The notes beneath the pieces were generated by a model. That model was not told where the DNA came from, ran no database searches, and worked only from the letters and a program-made list of their open reading frames with translations. 64,000 bases of DNA from JAXMCI01 sp046349435 (GTDB lineage Bacteria; Pseudomonadota; Alphaproteobacteria; Dongiales; Dongiaceae), in NCBI GenBank assembly GCA_046349435.1, contig JAXMCI010000010.1, positions 124,001-188,000 of the forward strand. Reading direction: 5' to 3'. This document shows positions 16,617 through 26,048 of this stretch, piece after piece; the stretch's first letter is position 1, and every line of letters starts with the position of its first letter. Both the position numbers and the translations under genes were made by a program.

Positions 16617-19326
16617 GGCGCAGGTAGGCGCGGACCTTGGCCAGCATCCCGTCGAGATCGAGCGGGTCGCGGCCGGCCAGCCGGCCGACGACATGCTCGC
16701 CGAGCGCCCGGTAGCTCTCCATCTGCGATTCCGAGAACCACTGGTCGGCCGTCGATTCGTGCGGGAAGGCCGGGTTGCCCTGGGCGTAGGCCCGGATATC
16801 CGCCGGCTCGGTGCCGAGATAGCTGGGCTTCAGGTAGACGAGGTGCGCCGGCACCCCCGGTGCCTCGGGGTACTCGATCCGCGCCAGCGCGGCATAGACG
16901 CCGTCGGCCTCCGGCGCGGCCTGGCGCGCCCTGATCTTGAGGCTGTCGAACTCGACCTTCACGCCGAGATCGATCCAGGCCTTGCGCAGCGCGGCGCCGA
17001 GGTCGGCGAGGCCGCAGGCGGGGTCGCAGCCGGCGTCGCTCACCACGATCAGGCGGCAGCGCCGGCGCAGCATCTCGTAGATGCCGAGATTGTCGAAATG
17101 ACCGCCGTCGGAGAGATAGACCCAGCCGCTCCGGTTGTCGGTCATGCCGAGCATCTCGCGCAGCGCCGGCACGAAGCTCCAGCGCGGCCCGTCGCGGCGC
17201 CAGACCCGCGGCTTCTTGGCCGGGTTGCCCAGCCACCAGCCGAGGCGCACGTTGAGCAGCATCATCACCAGGCCGATGACCGGCGAGGAGTGGTAGCCCT
17301 GGTTGGGGCTGGCCGCGGCGCCGGAGATCGCCATCGCGGTGCCGAGCGACATGCCGCCGCCATAGTGCTTGCTCGGGCGGTAGCCCACCGCCGGGTTGCC
17401 GCAATGCAGCGGCGTGGCGGTGAAGCTCTCCGCCTTGCGCTCCTGCCAGGCGAGGTTGCTGCCGCTCACCAGGTTGAGCGTCATGTTGACGACCGGGAAC
17501 AGCGGCCCGCGCCCCGGCGGGCCGCCGAGCAGCTCGGTCATGCGGAGGTTGTCGCCGGCTCCGAAGCCGGTGAAGGGATCGCGGTCGGGTCCGCCCTCGC
17601 CGCGGGCCGAGCCGAGAAAGGCGCGGATCAGCCGGTTGCGGTAGATGTCGTGCAGCGAGAAGCGGTTGACGTTGACGAAGTAGGAGGCGCCGGCGCCGAT
17701 CGCGCAGCAGAGCAGGGTGGCGACCACCGTCACGGCCAGCTTGGCGCCCGCGGGCGGCGGCGGCCCGAAGCTGAACTGGAACCAGAGCAGCACGCTGGCG
17801 GTGACTGCCGACAGCAGGATGGTGAGGCAGACCAGGAACAGCACCGTGGCGACATTGAGGACGGCACCCAGAGAGTGCGATTCGATCCATTTGCGGGCCG
17901 CCACGGCGGCGGTCTTGCTGCTCGCCCCGATCGCCATGGTGACGATGCCGGAGAAGCCTCCGGCCAGCGCGATCGAGCCGTTGGCCCAGTCGAGCAGCGA
18001 GGCGAATGGATACCTGTAGTCGGGCCGGCCGATTCCGGCCACTGCCGGGCCGAACAGCACGAGCGCGGCGAAGGCCGGCCAGGCGAGCCCGCCGAGGATC
18101 AGCGCGCCGCTCACCCGGCCCGACCATTCGCGGTCGAGGCTGCTGCGGCGGGCATAGCTGGTCAGGCCGGTGAAGAGCAGGTCGGCGACCAGCAGGCAGC
18201 CCATCAGCCAGGCGACGCCGAAGCTGGCCAGCGTCTCCCACTGCCAGTAGGTCAGCCAGGCCCAGTTCCGCAGGCCGTAGCGGTAGAGCAGCAGGCCGAG
18301 CGCCGCCAGCAGGCTCGCGGCGAGCCCCGACACCATCCAGCACAGGAAGACCGCGGCGGGCGACAGCGCGTCCGGCTCGTGCGCCAGCAGATCGCGCGCG
18401 CGTCGTCCCCGCGGGCGCTCCTGCAGCGCCGGGATCAGCCAGGCGGCGGCATAGACCAGGAAGCCGATGACCGCGGCGTTGCGGTAGAGCCAGGCCGGCA
18501 CATCGGGGCTGGCCTTGGGCGGATCGACCGCGAAGATGGCGAACAGGGTCGCCGCGGCGCAGGTCGGCGCCAGCACCCACAGGATGTAGGTCCTGCGCCC
18601 GAACGGCGCCCGGCCGAAGGGCGGCGGCAGCCGTCCGGCGCCCTTCGCCCCTGGCTCCCGACGCAGCGGCCGGTTGGCCGCGGTGACCAGCAGCGCCAGG
18701 AAGAGCAGCGCGACGCCGAGCGCCGCCACCGCGACATGGGCCGCCTCGCCCCAGGCGCTGGCCCAGCCGAGGAACAGCGCGGCCGCCTGCGGCACCATCA
18801 CCAGCGCCAGCAGCAGCGGCCCGAAGATCGTCCAGTTGAGGACCAGGTTGCGCAGGCAGAGCGCCACCACCGTCCAGCTGTCGCCGGAGGTGGCGCCGAG
18901 CTTCGGGGTCAGGAAGTTGCTGTTGCGGCGCAGGCCCTGAAGCTCGACCGGCTCGGAGAACGGCTCGGCGCCGTCGCCGCCTGCGGCCTGCCGCGCGCCG
19001 AGGGCGGCGAACACGGCCGCATCGTCGTCGCGATGCTTCCGCCAGGCGGTCAGCCAGCCGCCGACATAGCCGCCGCCGGAGACGGTCGAGAGATAGTCGA
19101 AGCGCCCGAGCAGGCCGAGCTTGGCGAGGCCCTGCAGCACGCCGAGCGCGAAGCAGGCGCTGCGGATGCCGCCGCCCGACAGGCAGAGCGCGGCGCGGTT
19201 GCGCTCCAGCGCCGCGCGGTAGAACGCGACCGTCCCGTCGCCCTCGGCCGGCGGCTCGACGCCGTGCAGCTGACGGTATTCCTGTCGCAGCATCTCGAGC
19301 AACGGCAGCGCAGGCCGGTCCCGCAT
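16609..19326 (-). CDS. Large membrane-associated patatin-like phospholipase
   Basis: A 905-residue protein combining a patatin lipase domain with several membrane helices. The oxyanion-hole motif SGGGIRSACFALGVLQGL lies near residue 45. The nucleophile region STVSGGGYVGGW follows, and the catalytic aspartate appears as LSDGGHFDNLGIYEML at about residue 730. Hydrophobic segments fill roughly residues 130-500 and split the lipase into two parts, which is known from other long bacterial patatins. The start at 19326 (MRDRPALPLLEML) gives the expected N-terminus; the frame is open well upstream but without similarity. It presumably hydrolyses lipid acyl esters at the membrane. Substrate unknown. 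Confidence 0.82.
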   Translation of the reverse strand: MRDRPALPLLEMLRQEYRQLHGVEPPAEGDGTVAFYRAALERNRAALCLSGGGIRSACFALGVLQGLAKLGLLGRFDYLSTVSGGGYVGGWLTAWRKHRDDDAAVFAALGARQAAGGDGAEPFSEPVELQGLRRNSNFLTPKLGATSGDSWTVVALCLRNLVLNWTIFGPLLLALVMVPQAAALFLGWASAWGEAAHVAVAALGVALLFLALLVTAANRPLRREPGAKGAGRLPPPFGRAPFGRRTYILWVLAPTCAAATLFAIFAVDPPKASPDVPAWLYRNAAVIGFLVYAAAWLIPALQERPRGRRARDLLAHEPDALSPAAVFLCWMVSGLAASLLAALGLLLYRYGLRNWAWLTYWQWETLASFGVAWLMGCLLVADLLFTGLTSYARRSSLDREWSGRVSGALILGGLAWPAFAALVLFGPAVAGIGRPDYRYPFASLLDWANGSIALAGGFSGIVTMAIGASSKTAAVAARKWIESHSLGAVLNVATVLFLVCLTILLSAVTASVLLWFQFSFGPPPPAGAKLAVTVVATLLCCAIGAGASYFVNVNRFSLHDIYRNRLIRAFLGSARGEGGPDRDPFTGFGAGDNLRMTELLGGPPGRGPLFPVVNMTLNLVSGSNLAWQERKAESFTATPLHCGNPAVGYRPSKHYGGGMSLGTAMAISGAAASPNQGYHSSPVIGLVMMLLNVRLGWWLGNPAKKPRVWRRDGPRWSFVPALREMLGMTDNRSGWVYLSDGGHFDNLGIYEMLRRRCRLIVVSDAGCDPACGLADLGAALRKAWIDLGVKVEFDSLKIRARQAAPEADGVYAALARIEYPEAPGVPAHLVYLKPSYLGTEPADIRAYAQGNPAFPHESTADQWFSESQMESYRALGEHVVGRLAGRDPLDLDGMLAKVRAYLRLS

Positions 19327-19419
19327 GGCTTCCCCCAGCTCACCGCCCGTCACTCTGCGCCGCCCCGCGCCCCGGGCGCAATCCCGTCGGCTTGACCGCG
19401 ATGGCGGCGCCGCCGCATC

Positions 19420-20697
19420 GTGCGGCGGGACAGCGAGGGATCGGACGTGGCCGGAGACGATGACAAGCCGCTGGTGGTGATCGGCGCCGGCGTGGTCGGC
19501 GTGGCGACCGCGCTCTATCTGCAGCGCCACGGGCTGAAGGTGACCATCGTCGACCCGGGCGGGCCGGGCGAGGGGACGTCGCGCGGCAATGCCAGCATCA
19601 TCGCCGTCGAGTCCTGCGTGCCGGTGGCGACCCCCGGCATCGCCCGCGCGGTGCCCGGCATGCTGCTCGATCCGCTGGGGCCGCTGGCCATCCGCTGGTC
19701 CTACCTGCCGCGGCTGGCGCCCTGGCTGTGGCAGTTCGTCCGGGCGAGCGCGCCGGCCCGGGTCGAGGAGATCTCGATCGCGCTGCGCGCCATCCTGGTC
19801 GAGGCGATCCCCTGCTGGGAGCCGCTGCTCGCCGATGCCGGCATCGCCGACATGCTGCGCCGCAACGGCATGCTGCTGGTCTTCGAGAGCGAGGCGAAGT
19901 TCGCCGCCATGCAGCCCTATCTCGAGCTGCAGCGCCGCCGCGGCACCCTCTTCGACGTGGTCGCGCCGGAGGAGCTGCGCCAGCTCGAGCCGACCCTGCA
20001 GCCGATCTTCCGCCACGCCGTGCTCTACCGCGAGGTCGGCCACACGCTCGACAATTTCCGCCTGGTGCAGCGCCTGGCCGAGTTCTTCCGGCAGCGCGGC
20101 GGAACGATCCTCCGGGCCGCCGCGCGCGGCTTCTCCGCCGGGGCGGAGGGCGTCACGCAGGTGCTCACCGAGGCCGGCGCCGTCGATTGCCGCGGCGTCG
20201 TGGTCGCGGCCGGCGCCTGGTCGCGCCGGCTCGCCCGCGACCTCGGCGCCGCGGTGCCGCTCGACACCGAGCGCGGCTACCATGTGATGCTGCCGGAGCC
20301 CGGCATCATGCCGCGCCGGCCGATCTACTCCGCCGAGGGCAGCTTCGTCGCGACGCCGCTCGAGCACGGGCTGCGGCTGGCCGGCACGGTCGAGCTCGGC
20401 GGCCTCGAGGCGCCGCCCAACTATGCGCGGGCCGACATCCTGCTGCGCCACGGCCGGCGGATCTTCGGGCCGCTGGGCGAATCGGGCCGCAGCAACTGGA
20501 TGGGATTCCGCCCGTCGCTGCCGGATTCGCTGCCGGTGATCGGGCCGGCGGGGCGCCACCGCAACGCCTGGCTCGCCTTCGGCCACGGCCATCTCGGCCT
20601 GACCCTGGCGGCGGTCACCGGCCGGCTGGTCGCCGACCTGGTGGCCGGGCGGGCGCCGGTGGCCGACCCGGCGCCCTATCGCGCGGACCGGTTCTGA
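19420..20697 (+). CDS. FAD-dependent oxidoreductase, D-amino acid dehydrogenase (DadA)-like
   Basis: A flavoprotein of the glycine oxidase/DadA family. The dinucleotide-binding motif VVIGAGVVGVATALYLQRHG lies near residue 20, and GTSRGNASIIAVES is the family's second FAD contact. NWMGFRPSLPDSLPVIGPA and AFGHGHLGLTLA form the C-terminal signature. It would oxidise a D-amino acid or similar amine, passing electrons to the respiratory chain. The first possible start is GTG 19420; another GTG at 19447, closer to the Rossmann strand, is equally plausible. The gene stands alone between two convergent neighbours, so context does not name the substrate. Confidence 0.87.
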   Translation: MRRDSEGSDVAGDDDKPLVVIGAGVVGVATALYLQRHGLKVTIVDPGGPGEGTSRGNASIIAVESCVPVATPGIARAVPGMLLDPLGPLAIRWSYLPRLAPWLWQFVRASAPARVEEISIALRAILVEAIPCWEPLLADAGIADMLRRNGMLLVFESEAKFAAMQPYLELQRRRGTLFDVVAPEELRQLEPTLQPIFRHAVLYREVGHTLDNFRLVQRLAEFFRQRGGTILRAAARGFSAGAEGVTQVLTEAGAVDCRGVVVAAGAWSRRLARDLGAAVPLDTERGYHVMLPEPGIMPRRPIYSAEGSFVATPLEHGLRLAGTVELGGLEAPPNYARADILLRHGRRIFGPLGESGRSNWMGFRPSLPDSLPVIGPAGRHRNAWLAFGHGHLGLTLAAVTGRLVADLVAGRAPVADPAPYRADRF

Positions 20698-20724
20698 GCT
20701 CCCGGGCCGCTGCCCGGCGACGGC

Positions 20725-22482
20725 TCAGCGGGTCGCCGGGAACCCCGCCTTCAGCAGGGCCTGGCGATGGTGGTCGCGATCGGCCGGCTGGCGGTAGTGC
20801 AGCGTCTGGAGGTGGCCGCCTACCGTGAAGGCGGGGTCGCCGGCCAGGGTCGCCTGGAGGTGGGTCGCCGCCGTGTCCTCGTCGCCCATCGCGGCCAGCG
20901 CCGCGGCGAGGAACGCGTGGTGCGCCGGCTCCGGATGGGTGATGTGGCGGAAGGCGGCCACGGCCTCGGCATAGCGCCGGCCGACGAAATAGGCCCGGCC
21001 GAGGTGATTCCAGAAGCGCTCGGGATGATACGGGTTGAGCCGCATCGCCTTGAGGATCCACTCGACTCCCTCGTCCGGCCGGCCGAGCCAGGTCAGCAGC
21101 TCGCCCTGCTGGACCACCAGCAGGTCGTAGTTCGGGTTGAGGGCTAGGCCGCGCTCCTGGTGATAGAGCGCCTTGTCGTGCTGGCCGCGGATCAGGCTCA
21201 GCGCGGCGAGGATCCGGTGCACGTCGGCGTCGTTGTCGTCGAGCCGCAGCGCCCGCTCGAGCGCGGCGAGGACGTCGCGGAGCGCCACCTCGCGGTCCGG
21301 GCACCAGCCATGGACCCAGCTCTGGCCGAGGACGCAGCCCTTCCAGGCATGGGCGTGGGCGTAGTCGGGATCGAGCGCCAGGGCGCGCTCGAGCAGCGCC
21401 TGGGCATGGGCATTGTCGGCGCGGGCGGAGCGATGGTGCAGCACCTTGGCGGCGAGCACGCATTCGTAGGCCGCCATGTTCTCGGTCTGCTTGCGCTTGG
21501 CGCGGTCGTGGCGCGCCGCCTCGACCCGGCCGGGCAGCGTGGCGACGATCGCCGAGGCGAGCTCGTCCTGGATCTCGAAGATGTCCTCGAGCCGGCGGTC
21601 GTAGCGCTCGGCCCAGACATGCCGGTCGGTTTCCGCGTCGATCAGCTGGCCGGTGACCCGCACGCGGCCGCCCGCCTTGCGGACGCTGCCCTCGAGCACG
21701 AAGTCGACGTCGAGGATGCGCGCCACCTCCTGGATGTTCACCGCCTTGCCCTTGAAGACGAAGGTCGAGTTGCGCGAGATCACCAGCAACTCGCGGAAGC
21801 GGGACAGCTCGGTGATGATGTCCTCGGTCAGGCCGTCGGCGAAGAACTCCTGCTCGGGATCGCCGGAGATGTTGGCGAAGGGCAGCACCGCCACCGAAGG
21901 CCGTCGGGCCCTGGCGGGCGCGGTGGCGGGAGGACTCGCGGGCACCGGCGGCGGCGCGTCGTCGACGCGGATCCGGTAGACCCGCAGCGGGCGCGTCAGG
22001 TTCTTGACGCTCTGCTCGCCGAGGTCCTCGATGACCGCCTTGTCGAGGCGGTTGCTGATCTGGTCGCGCACGGCGCCGGAGATGCAGATTCCGCCGGGCT
22101 CGGCCAGCGCCTGGAGCCGCGCCGCGATGTTGACCCCGTCGCCGAAGATGTCGCCGTCCTCGAAGATGATGTCGCCCAGGTTGACGCCGATGCGGAACTG
22201 GATGCCGGCGCCATCGGCATTGCGCTCGGCCATCTGCTGCTGGATCTCGATGGCGCACTGCGCGGCGTCGGCGACGGTCTGGAACTCGACCAGCAGCCCG
22301 TCGCCGGTCGTCTTGATGATGCGTCCGCGCCGCCGGGCGATGGTCGGGTCGATCAGCTCCGACCGGTGCGCGCGCAGCCGCGCCAGGGTGCCGGCCTCGT
22401 CGATCTCCATCAGCCGGCTATAGCCGGCCATGTCGGCCGCGAGAATTGCGGCAAGCCTGCGCTCGAGCTCCTGCGGCTCCAT
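20725..22482 (-). CDS. Class III adenylate/guanylate cyclase with TolB-like and TPR domains
   Basis: The N-terminal 170 residues are a class III nucleotide cyclase: LAADMAGYSRLM holds the first metal-binding aspartate, then TTGDGLLVEF, and GVNLGDIIFEDGDIFGDGVNIAARL holds the second metal and transition-state region. A proline/alanine linker leads to a TolB-like segment (SVAVLPFANISGDPEQEFFADGLTEDIITELSRF) at about 215-330. TPR helices fill the remainder to residue 585. This architecture is frequent in Rhizobiales and Rhodospirillales, often in many copies. It would make cAMP or cGMP; the signal is unknown. Confidence 0.9.
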   Translation of the reverse strand: MEPQELERRLAAILAADMAGYSRLMEIDEAGTLARLRAHRSELIDPTIARRRGRIIKTTGDGLLVEFQTVADAAQCAIEIQQQMAERNADGAGIQFRIGVNLGDIIFEDGDIFGDGVNIAARLQALAEPGGICISGAVRDQISNRLDKAVIEDLGEQSVKNLTRPLRVYRIRVDDAPPPVPASPPATAPARARRPSVAVLPFANISGDPEQEFFADGLTEDIITELSRFRELLVISRNSTFVFKGKAVNIQEVARILDVDFVLEGSVRKAGGRVRVTGQLIDAETDRHVWAERYDRRLEDIFEIQDELASAIVATLPGRVEAARHDRAKRKQTENMAAYECVLAAKVLHHRSARADNAHAQALLERALALDPDYAHAHAWKGCVLGQSWVHGWCPDREVALRDVLAALERALRLDDNDADVHRILAALSLIRGQHDKALYHQERGLALNPNYDLLVVQQGELLTWLGRPDEGVEWILKAMRLNPYHPERFWNHLGRAYFVGRRYAEAVAAFRHITHPEPAHHAFLAAALAAMGDEDTAATHLQATLAGDPAFTVGGHLQTLHYRQPADRDHHRQALLKAGFPATR

Positions 22483-22562
22483 CGACCCTGTGCCTTCTTC
22501 GTCGGTGCGGGATCCTATCACCGGGGCAATCCCGATAGTACCCGCCACGAGGGCGCTGCGGC

Positions 22563-23903
22563 TCAGCCTTGCCCGCTCAGCCAGGCATCGATCAGAGCCG
22601 CCGTCCGGCGGCCGTCGCGGATCGCGTAGTTGGTGCCGCGATCCTCGGGATAGACCTGCGCCATGCTGGCGATCCAGGCGCCGGGGATCGGCGTCTCGGG
22701 CCCGGGCACCCGGTCGGCGTAGCCGCAGGCGACGATCGGCTGGGCGTAGCGCGCCCGCCAGACATGCGCCGCCGTGACCGTCGCCGGATCGAGGTCGGGG
22801 AACATCCGGCGGAGATGGGCGAGGGTGAAGTCGACCGTCTCGGCATCGCTCCAGGCGAAGGCAGGGTCGTCGGCCGGCAGGTAGCGCGAGAGATAGACGA
22901 CGCGGCGCCGTCCGGTCGGATCGGCCTGGTCGAGATGGGTGTGCTCGATGACGCCGACGAAGGGGAAGCCCGGGTCGTTGACGTTCATCCAGTAGAGCTC
23001 GGACAGGCTGCGCGTCAGCTCCAGCACGACGCAGACATTGGCGAGATAGCCGATCCCGGCGAGGCGCGCGCGGTAGTCCGGCGGCACCGCGTCGCCGAGG
23101 ATCGCGGCGATCTGCGGCAGCGCCGCGGTGAGCAGCACCGCCGCGCCCGCGACCGGGCCCCGCTCGGTGGCGACGCCGGCGATCCGGCCCTCGGCATCGC
23201 GCAGCAGGCCGGTCGCGGCGCGGCCGGGGTGGAACTCGCCGCCGGCGGCGCGGATCGCCTCGACCATGGCGTCGGCGAGCGCCGCGAAGCCGCCGCGGAA
23301 ATAGGCCAGCCGCTCCTCGCCGCCGCGCCCGCGGCTGCCGCCGCGCAGCCGCAGCTTGGCCCAGAACCAGGCGGCCGAGACCTCGTCCGCGTGGCGGCCG
23401 AACTTGCCCTGCAGCAGCGGCGCCCAGACCACCTCGAAGACGCGGCGGCCGCCCAGCTGCCGCAGCCACTGTGCCGCCGGCACCCGGTCCAGCGTCCGCC
23501 AGTCGGCGATCCGCCGGGCGCGCAGCAGCAGCAGCCCGAGCCGCAGCCGGTCGAGCGGCGGCAGCGGCGTGAAGCGCAGCAGGTCGAGCGGCCGCGACAG
23601 CCGGTAGAGCTGCCGCCGGTAGTAGAGCCCGGTGCGGGTCGCGCCGACGGTGACATGGTCGGCGAGGCCGAGCTCGCCGACCAGCCGGTCGACCTCGCGG
23701 TCGCTGGTGAACCAGTGGTGATAGAAGCGCTCCAGCCGCGTCCCGCCGGCGTGGAAGGCGGCGGCCAGCCCGCCCGGCTCGGCCTCGGCCTCGAGCAGCA
23801 CCGGCCGCCGGCCGCGGCGGACCAGCTCCCAGGCGGCGGCCAGACCGGTGAAGCCGGCCCCGACCACGATCACGGGTGCGCCGCTCGCCGGTCCGGCGCT
23901 CAT
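22563..23903 (-). CDS. FAD-dependent amine oxidase / UDP-galactopyranose mutase-like oxidoreductase
   Basis: A 446-residue flavoprotein of the protoporphyrinogen oxidase/UGM-like group. VIVVGAGFTGLAAAWELVRRGRRPVLLEAEAEPGGLAA at the N-terminus binds FAD. Later segments (FRGGFAALADAMVEAIRAAGGEF) match the NAD(P)-binding amine oxidase fold. Homologues often sit with GT2 glycosyltransferases in surface polysaccharide loci. Here the gene overlaps the upstream GT2 gene by four bases, so the two are coupled. The reaction is not known; redox-neutral sugar isomerisation is one possibility. Confidence 0.8.
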   Translation of the reverse strand: MSAGPASGAPVIVVGAGFTGLAAAWELVRRGRRPVLLEAEAEPGGLAAAFHAGGTRLERFYHHWFTSDREVDRLVGELGLADHVTVGATRTGLYYRRQLYRLSRPLDLLRFTPLPPLDRLRLGLLLLRARRIADWRTLDRVPAAQWLRQLGGRRVFEVVWAPLLQGKFGRHADEVSAAWFWAKLRLRGGSRGRGGEERLAYFRGGFAALADAMVEAIRAAGGEFHPGRAATGLLRDAEGRIAGVATERGPVAGAAVLLTAALPQIAAILGDAVPPDYRARLAGIGYLANVCVVLELTRSLSELYWMNVNDPGFPFVGVIEHTHLDQADPTGRRRVVYLSRYLPADDPAFAWSDAETVDFTLAHLRRMFPDLDPATVTAAHVWRARYAQPIVACGYADRVPGPETPIPGAWIASMAQVYPEDRGTNYAIRDGRRTAALIDAWLSGQG

Positions 23904-24883
23904 CGCCGGCGGGTCGCGCCGTAGCGGCTCTCGCGCACCGCCTGGGCGATGTAGGGCGGCCGCTGCTTCACCTCGGTGAAGACGCGGCCGAGATACTCGC
24001 CGATGATGCCGAGGGAGAGCAGCTGGATGCCGCCCAGCAGCAGCAGCGCCGTGCCGCCGGCGCCCAGCCCCCCGGCCGGCCAGCCGGCGAGCGCGGCGAC
24101 CAGCCCGGCGAAGGCGAGCAGCGACACCGCCAGGCCGAGCCAGAGGATGGCGCGCAGCGGCCGGACCGAGAAGTTGAAGACGCCGTCGAAGGCCAGCCGG
24201 ATCAGCCGGTCGAGCGGGTACTTGGTGGTGCCGGCGGCGCGCGCCGCGCGCTCGTAGGGCAGCCCGATCTGCGGGCCGCCGACCCAGGCGCGCAGGCCGC
24301 GCACGAAGCGCTGCCGCTCCGGCATCGCCTCGATCGCGTCGAGCGCCCGGCGGTCGATCAGCCCGAAATCGCCGGCATCGCGTGGGATCTCGACCTCGGC
24401 GAGCCGGCTCAGCAGGCGGTAGAAGGCGTCGTAGGCGAACCTCTTGGGAAGAGATTCCTTGCGATCGCGGCGCACGCCGTAGACCACCTCGTGGCCGGCG
24501 CGCCAGCTCTCGATCATGGCCGGCACCAGCTCGGGCGGATCCTGCAGGTCGGCGTCCATCACCACGATGACGTCGCCGGCCGCCTGGCGCAGCCCGGCCA
24601 CGACCGCCGCCTGGTGCCCGAAGTTGCGCCGGAAGGTGACCAGCGCGACCCGCGGGTCGGCGGCCGCGATCGCCTGCAGCAGGGCAGGGGTCTCGTCGCG
24701 GCTGCCGTCGTCGACATAGACGATCTCGAGCGCAAACCCGGGCAGCGGGTCGAGCGCCGCGATCACCCGGCGGTGGGTGGCGTCGATGACGGCCGCCTCG
24801 TTGAAGACCGGCAGGACGACGGAGAGCAGCCGGGTCGGCTCGCCGCCCGCGCTCGTCCCATCCTGCCGCATCGGCTCCGCCAT
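23900..24883 (-). CDS. Family 2 glycosyltransferase, dolichyl-phosphate mannose synthase/GtrB type
   Basis: A membrane-anchored GT2 enzyme of 327 residues that should transfer a sugar from a nucleotide donor to a polyprenyl phosphate. The GT-A core has LSVVLPVFNEAAVIDATHRRV, then VYVDDGSRDET and VVMDADLQDPPELVP (DxD-type). Two hydrophobic helices near the C-terminus (residues 230-300) and the GEYLGRVFTEVKQRPPY ending are typical of GtrB/ArnC-like members. It lies in the operon running from the PqqD-HprK fusion to the UGM-like flavoprotein. The polytopic membrane proteins on the other strand could use the lipid-linked sugar it makes. Confidence 0.9.
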   Translation of the reverse strand: MAEPMRQDGTSAGGEPTRLLSVVLPVFNEAAVIDATHRRVIAALDPLPGFALEIVYVDDGSRDETPALLQAIAAADPRVALVTFRRNFGHQAAVVAGLRQAAGDVIVVMDADLQDPPELVPAMIESWRAGHEVVYGVRRDRKESLPKRFAYDAFYRLLSRLAEVEIPRDAGDFGLIDRRALDAIEAMPERQRFVRGLRAWVGGPQIGLPYERAARAAGTTKYPLDRLIRLAFDGVFNFSVRPLRAILWLGLAVSLLAFAGLVAALAGWPAGGLGAGGTALLLLGGIQLLSLGIIGEYLGRVFTEVKQRPPYIAQAVRESRYGATRRR

Positions 24884-24950
24884 CCGCCCGGTCCCCTTGC
24901 GATACGATCCCCGCCGCAGGATAGCGGGCCCGTGTTCCTCTCGTAAGGCG

Positions 24951-26039
24951 TCAGCCGGCGAGCCGGCGGAAATGACGGGCGAGCCAGCCGGGATCCACCA
25001 GGTTGAGCAGCAGCTGCCGGCGCAGCGCGGGATGCGACAGCGCCCGGCCGAGCAGCAGCGGCGGGCGCAGCAGCCGTTCCTGGGCCGCTGCGAGGCGCGG
25101 ATGCCCCCCCTGCCGGCAGGCCCGCGCCGCCAGCAGACGGGCGCGCCGGGACGCCGCGGCCGGTGCCGGCAGCGGCGCCGCCAGCAGGTCCCGGGCGGCG
25201 ATCAGGTACGCGTCCAGCAGGCCCCCCCGGCCGTGCCGCGCGAGCCGGCCGCGCACCGCCGTCCAGTCGGCGTCGCCGGCGACCCGGCCGAGATGGCCGA
25301 GATCCTGCAGCAGCCGCAGCTCGGCGCGGCCATAGGCCATGCCGAGATCGGTGACGCCGGCATGGGCGATCGCGTGCACCAGCCGGTCCTGGGTGGCCGG
25401 CACGCGCACCGCCACGCCGTCGACGCCGAGCCGCCGCGCCCGGGCCAGGAGCTCGCCGGCCGGCAGCAGCACGGTGCCGGGATAGGCGAGCGGCACGTGA
25501 TGCAGTTCGATCCAGGCCGGCCCGCCGGGCCGCCAGAGCGGCGCGGCGTGATGGGCCAGCGGGCTGCGGGTGTGGAGCTGCGGCAGGTAGCCCTGCTCCT
25601 GCAGGTGCCGGGCGCAGGCGGCGAGCTGGTCGGCCGGCACCAGCAGGTCGAGGTCGATCTGGAAGCGCTCGGCGGGGTCGCGGTCCCCGGTCAGCAGGTC
25701 GGCCGTGCCCTTGAGGAACACCGGCTCGACGCCGATCCCGGCGAGCAGCCGCGCCACCGCCAGCGCCTCGGCGCGCAGTGCCGCGTTGCGCTGCCGGTTG
25801 AGCGTTTCCATGCCATCGAAGTAGTCGACCAGCTCCGCCGGCAGGGCGGCCTCGAGGGCCAGCCGGCGCAGGGCGCCGCGCACCGCCGGCGCGACCTGAT
25901 GGTCGCTCGCCAGGCGCACCAGCCAGGGTGCCGAGAGGCGGCCCGTCTCGATGGTCCGCAGCAGCGCCGGTCGCCGCGGCTCCGGCGGCGCGAAGGAGAG
26001 CAGGGCGCAGAGGAAGCCGAAGCTGGCGCGGGCGCCCAA
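24951..26039 (-). CDS. Nucleotidyltransferase family protein (NTP_transf_5 type)
   Basis: A 362-residue protein of the uncharacterised NTP_transf_5 group. FLKGTADLLTGDRDPAERFQIDLDLLVPADQ, at about residues 105-137, resembles the nucleotidyltransferase metal site, with the D-x-D-x-L pattern on the second strand. A histidine-rich stretch (WIELHHVPLAYPG) follows. Members of this family co-occur with HprK-like kinases and PqqD domains, and some serve as tailoring enzymes in lasso-peptide clusters. Here it starts nine bases after a PqqD-HprK fusion gene. The substrate is unknown. Confidence 0.75.
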   Translation of the reverse strand: MGARASFGFLCALLSFAPPEPRRPALLRTIETGRLSAPWLVRLASDHQVAPAVRGALRRLALEAALPAELVDYFDGMETLNRQRNAALRAEALAVARLLAGIGVEPVFLKGTADLLTGDRDPAERFQIDLDLLVPADQLAACARHLQEQGYLPQLHTRSPLAHHAAPLWRPGGPAWIELHHVPLAYPGTVLLPAGELLARARRLGVDGVAVRVPATQDRLVHAIAHAGVTDLGMAYGRAELRLLQDLGHLGRVAGDADWTAVRGRLARHGRGGLLDAYLIAARDLLAAPLPAPAAASRRARLLAARACRQGGHPRLAAAQERLLRPPLLLGRALSHPALRRQLLLNLVDPGWLARHFRRLAG

Positions 26040-26048
26040 GGCCGCTTC

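Noticed and set aside
16369..19395. A 1000-residue plus-strand frame opposite the patatin gene
   Set aside because: Arg/Ala/Gln-rich with no domain; the patatin motifs on the other strand are unambiguous.
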